In this document: one piece after another, positions 61,509 to 64,000 of the stretch | How positions within the stretch are numbered: position 1 is the first letter of the stretch | Layout: every line of letters starts with the position of its first letter | Source: Bacterioplanoides sp965200585 | Lineage (GTDB): Bacteria > Pseudomonadota > Gammaproteobacteria > Pseudomonadales > Oceanobacteraceae | Strand: one strand, 5' to 3' | DNA length: 64,000 nt | NCBI RefSeq assembly: GCF_965200585.1 | Contig: NZ_OZ241361.1 | Made by a program: the position numbers and the translations under genes | Notes under the pieces: generated by a model | The model's input: only the letters and a program-made list of their open reading frames with translations | Databases searched by the model: none | What the model was told of the DNA's origin: nothing

Positions 61509-62051
61509 ATGAGTCAAAAAGAAAATCTGGTGTGGATGGACCTGGAAATGACCGGTCTGGAGCCAGAGCAGGATGTCATTATTGAAATTGCCACCCTGGT
61601 AACGGATAAAGAGCTGAATATTATTGCCGAAGGTCCGGTGCTGGCGATTCATCAGCCGGATGTGCTGCTGGATGCGATGGATGAATGGAATACCAAAACC
61701 CATGGTAACTCTGGGCTGACACAACGTGTACGAGACAGTCAGGTATCGGCGCGTGAGGCTGAACAACAGACATTGGCTTTTTTACGCGAGCACGTCAAAG
61801 AAGGCAGCTCCCCCCTGTGTGGTAACAGTATTCATCAGGATCGCCGCTTTCTGGTGAAATATATGCCGCAGCTGGAAGCCTACATGCACTACCGCAATAT
61901 TGACGTCAGTACGCTGAAAGAGCTGGCCAAGCGCTGGAAGCCAGACGTTGTTTCTTCCTTTAAGAAAAAAGGCGCACATCTGGCGCTGGATGATATCAAA
62001 GAGTCGATTGCTGAAATGGCGCATTATCGCGAACACTTGCTGGCGTTATAA
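61509..62051 (+). CDS. orn: Oligoribonuclease
   Basis: Orn is the essential 3'-5' exoribonuclease that degrades short RNA and the pGpG produced from c-di-GMP. The 180-residue protein starting MSQKENLVWMDLEMTGLEP has the DEDDh residues: MDLEMTGLEPE (first Asp/Glu), NSIHQDRRFL (second Asp), and HLALDDIKESI (His and Asp). A GTG two codons upstream is an alternative but the ATG matches the family. Its role in pGpG clearance fits the many c-di-GMP genes in the window. Confidence 0.97.
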   Translation: MSQKENLVWMDLEMTGLEPEQDVIIEIATLVTDKELNIIAEGPVLAIHQPDVLLDAMDEWNTKTHGNSGLTQRVRDSQVSAREAEQQTLAFLREHVKEGSSPLCGNSIHQDRRFLVKYMPQLEAYMHYRNIDVSTLKELAKRWKPDVVSSFKKKGAHLALDDIKESIAEMAHYREHLLAL

Positions 62052-62169
62052 ATGATGAGCTGCCGCTGAATATTGGCATTTCTGACAGAAAACTGGGTCT
62101 TGTTTGCGGTGATATTTTGACAACTGCATCACAAGATTCAGCGTTATTGAAAATTGTCAAAATGTAAAA

Positions 62170-62197
62170 TTGTAATAAGAATCCTTTTTCATATAAT
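62170..62197 (+). promoter_or_regulatory. Predicted sigma-70 promoter of the TetR gene
   Basis: A consensus TATAAT (62192-62197) is preceded at 16 bases by TTGTAA (62170-62175). It lies about 34 bases before the GTG start, in the AT-rich gap after orn. Confidence 0.65.
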
Positions 62198-62199
62198 CC

Positions 62200-62212
62200 A
62201 ATTGTCGCAATT
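62200..62212 (+). promoter_or_regulatory. Candidate operator just after the TetR -10 box
   Basis: AATTG and CAATT are separated by TCG, a 13-base dyad that would overlap the transcription start. This position suits autorepression by the TetR-family product. The match is short, so confidence is limited. Confidence 0.4.
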
Positions 62213-62230
62213 TAACAGTGGATTATCCGA

Positions 62231-62803
62231 GTGTCCCGCCCAAGCCTGAAAGAACAGCGTTACCAACAAGTGATGGATGCTTATGAAGCCTGTGTTGCAC
62301 GTTATGGCCTCGAAGGCGCGACACTGGAACGTATTGCTGAAAAAGCGGACCTTGCGAGACCCTTAATTCGCCATAATGTCGGTAACCGGCGTGAGCTTCA
62401 GGCCGGGCTGATGCAGCGCTTTGAACAGCGTTGTCATGATTTTATTGCTTACCTGAACCACTCTCTGACTCCCCAGTCTTCCGATGACGATCTGATTCGT
62501 GTTTTGTTTGAGCGCAATTGTGATACTGCTCGTCTGGCGTATTCACTATCCGCGTTGGCCGAAGATAATCAGCAGGTCGCTGTTTTACTGGAAAACTGGA
62601 AAACGATGTTGAGGGAATGCCTGATTGGTTACTTTGTACAGAGAGACTCTCAGGTTAATGAAGAGGCTGCCAATGCAGTAGCCGTTGGCATTTGTGCCAT
62701 CTATTCGAATGCACAAATTTATCAGATGATGAAGATGCAAGGGCTGGAAGAGCAGTCCTCTCAGGCGGCTCTGCGACTGCTCAGGTCATTGCAGAGCCGT
62801 TAG
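62231..62803 (+). CDS. TetR/AcrR-family transcriptional regulator
   Basis: This 190-residue repressor-type protein has an N-terminal helix-turn-helix (VARYGLEGATLERIAEKADLARPLIRHNVGNRREL, shown by its landmarks AEKADLA and IRHNVGNR). The helical ligand-binding C-terminal domain follows from about residue 60. The start is GTG at 62231. Its target genes are not obvious: orn lies upstream and the Tim44 protein is convergent. The dyad at 62200-62212 suggests autoregulation. Confidence 0.85.
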   Translation: MSRPSLKEQRYQQVMDAYEACVARYGLEGATLERIAEKADLARPLIRHNVGNRRELQAGLMQRFEQRCHDFIAYLNHSLTPQSSDDDLIRVLFERNCDTARLAYSLSALAEDNQQVAVLLENWKTMLRECLIGYFVQRDSQVNEEAANAVAVGICAIYSNAQIYQMMKMQGLEEQSSQAALRLLRSLQSR

Positions 62804-62820
62804 GGCCTGTTGACGGCCCT
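62802..62820 (+). terminator. Hairpin overlapping the TetR stop codon
   Basis: A 6-bp stem AGGGCC/GGCCCT encloses TGTTGAC and includes part of the TAG stop at 62801-62803. A second hairpin follows at 62822-62850 (ATAAATCA/TGATTTAT arms, inner CCTG/CAGG), covering the stop of the convergent Tim44 gene. Neither has a clear T run. Confidence 0.45.
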
Positions 62821-62846
62821 GATAAATCACCTGAGAGCAGGCTGAT

Positions 62847-63713
62847 TTATTCGGCTTCGATGCCAACAATCACCCAATTAGAACCATCAACCGCAGTATC
62901 ACGTTCCAGATGCCAGGTATCAAAAATACCGTCTTCGGATTTTTCCAGTTCATCCTTACATAAGCCACGGAACAAAATGCTGATCTCGGCCACAGAACCA
63001 GTCTGGTCGGCGCGTACAATCTCGGCGTTCAGATCCAGAATTTCGGTTTGTGGTGGCACCATCAGGCGTTCGCGCTGCTGTTTTAAACCGGCAAACAGTG
63101 GGGCTGAAACATATTCTTCAATCACCTCCAGCTTGCCGTCGTTCCAGGCTTGCTGAACCGTGCGATAGTGCTCCAGTGAGCCCTGAACAAAAGCATCGGC
63201 ATCAAATCCTTGCGGCAGATTTAAGGGTGTTTCGTCATGGCTGCTGCCGGTATCAAACGCCGCTGCGGCACCGGCTTCGCGCGGCATTTCAACGCTCTGG
63301 CGCTGCATAGCTGGAGACGCGCCTGCACTACTAACACTGGCATGAGCAGGCTGGCGTTGACCTGCGGCCATTGAGCGGAAGATTTTCAGCGCAATAAAGG
63401 CAACCGCTGCCAGCAGCAGAATATCCATAAACTGAATGCCTTCAAAAGCACCACTGCCCAGCAGGTAAGCGAACAGGCCGCCAGCTAATAGACCACCTAA
63501 CATACCGCCCATCAGGCCCCGGCCTTTTTGTGCCGGCTGGTTCTGGCCATTTTTCTGGTCTGCTTGTTTTTGAGGTTCCTGCTTTTTCTTGAAGAAAGGT
63601 GTGGTTTTGTGGCTTTTGCCAAAGCCTCCACCGCCAAAACGTTTGGCCTGGGCTTCGCCTACAAAGGCAAATATCAAACATAACGACGTTAATACAGTCA
63701 GAAATGATTTCAT
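62847..63713 (-). CDS. Tim44-domain exported protein
   Basis: This 288-residue protein has a signal peptide (about 1-23), a Gly-rich segment (KRFGGGGFGKSHKTTPFFKK), two hydrophobic stretches (about 75-90 and 97-112) and a C-terminal Tim44-like domain (about 165-286; LEHYRTVQQAWNDGKLEVI, DTWHLERD, WVIVGIE). The bacterial proteins of this family are membrane associated; function is unknown. It ends convergent with the TetR gene. The next gene upstream on the minus strand is the TraB-family fragment. Confidence 0.85.
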   Translation of the reverse strand: MKSFLTVLTSLCLIFAFVGEAQAKRFGGGGFGKSHKTTPFFKKKQEPQKQADQKNGQNQPAQKGRGLMGGMLGGLLAGGLFAYLLGSGAFEGIQFMDILLLAAVAFIALKIFRSMAAGQRQPAHASVSSAGASPAMQRQSVEMPREAGAAAAFDTGSSHDETPLNLPQGFDADAFVQGSLEHYRTVQQAWNDGKLEVIEEYVSAPLFAGLKQQRERLMVPPQTEILDLNAEIVRADQTGSVAEISILFRGLCKDELEKSEDGIFDTWHLERDTAVDGSNWVIVGIEAE

Positions 63714-63824
63714 TCGGTTATTCCAATGCTATTTATCAGAGTGATTTTATGGGTTTTATTGTGGCGACAGAGTATATCATCGCTTTATTAAACCGGGGCT
63801 TTATTGCACCTGTTATTACGCCTA

Positions 63825-64000
63825 CTATTGAACCTGGGCGACGTGATAACCCTTGTTTTTTAATTGGGTTAACAAACCGTCCCGGCCTGCCAGATGCAAA
63901 GCACCCACAAGCACGAGCTTCGGTTCTCGGTGAGTTAATAAGGTTTCGATGCGTGGCATCCAGTTATTATTCCGTTCAACCAATAAACTCTGATAAATTT
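63825..64000 (-). CDS. TraB/GumN-family protein, C-terminal fragment
   Basis: Fifty-seven codons are visible, read into the window from the right edge; the stop TAG lies at 63825-63827. The sequence includes LLVERNNNWMPRIETLL and LVLVGALHLAGRDGLLTQL, the C-terminal signature of TraB/GumN-family proteins, including the conserved GAxHLxGxxGL motif. The family is related to Tiki-type metalloproteases, but activity in bacteria is mostly untested. The start lies outside the window. Confidence 0.8.
   Translation of the reverse strand, partial: IYQSLLVERNNNWMPRIETLLTHREPKLVLVGALHLAGRDGLLTQLKNKGYHVAQVQ

Noticed and set aside
1..64000. CRISPR arrays, tRNA or rRNA genes, IS elements and prophage
   Set aside because: A reading of both strands found no regularly spaced repeats, cloverleaf genes, ribosomal RNA signatures, transposase genes or phage structural genes.

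Overview
The window is chromosomal DNA of a marine-type gammaproteobacterium, most likely from the Oceanospirillales (Thalassolituus/Oleibacter-like); the genus is an inference. The evidence is moderate GC, protein motifs close to Pseudomonas and Marinobacter, and gene orders typical of that group: nrdR-ribD-ribE-ribB-ribH-nusB-thiL, and serB-fimX-(PA4958-like)-psd-rhdA-HDOD-motAB-rsgA-orn. The last block matches, from memory, Pseudomonas aeruginosa PA4960 to PA4951. I saw no rRNA, tRNA, CRISPR array, transposase or prophage gene. The window cuts ntrC at the left and a TraB/GumN-family gene at the right.

Layout. 1-3.1 kb: nitrogen regulators ntrB-ntrC and a DUF4124 protein, with two NtrC-like sites before ntrB. 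3.2-9.3 kb: dtd, a SirB-family membrane protein, and a Cus-type Cu(I)/Ag(I) efflux operon (Cys-rich exported protein, CusB with a C-terminal CusF-like domain, CusA) without cusC. 9.3-15 kb (minus strand): riboflavin/thiamine cluster, interrupted by two palindromic twin-hairpin repeats. 15.2-23 kb (minus): an exported alpha/beta hydrolase and a proline catabolism operon (AraC regulator, putA, putP). 23.2-32 kb: glyA, a solute-binding protein, a five-PAS GGDEF-EAL sensor, ettA, a PilZ protein. 32-41.5 kb: FAA hydrolase, ssb, a YajR-like transporter, a CsgD/VpsT-like regulator, uvrA, a DTW tRNA-modification enzyme, and a LysR/nitroreductase pair. 41.5-46.4 kb: a tandemly duplicated cassette of a porin plus a small PstS-like periplasmic protein, followed by an unusual membrane class III cyclase homologue. 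46.4-62 kb: a small ORF, serB, fimX, a PA4958-like gene, epmB-efp-epmA, psd, rhdA, an HDOD protein, motAB, rsgA and orn. 62-64 kb: a TetR regulator, a Tim44-domain protein and the TraB/GumN fragment.

How the genes work together. Most of the window is housekeeping: coenzymes, translation factors with the complete EF-P lysylation set, DNA repair and phospholipid synthesis. Signalling genes are dense: a GGDEF-EAL protein, a PilZ protein, a VpsT-like regulator and a FimX homologue suggest local control of attachment and motility by c-di-GMP. The most unusual items are the structured repeats (11259-11370, 11408-11517, 31482-31585, 36061-36191), the duplicated porin/binding-protein cassette with its altered cyclase neighbour, and the CusC-less Cus operon.
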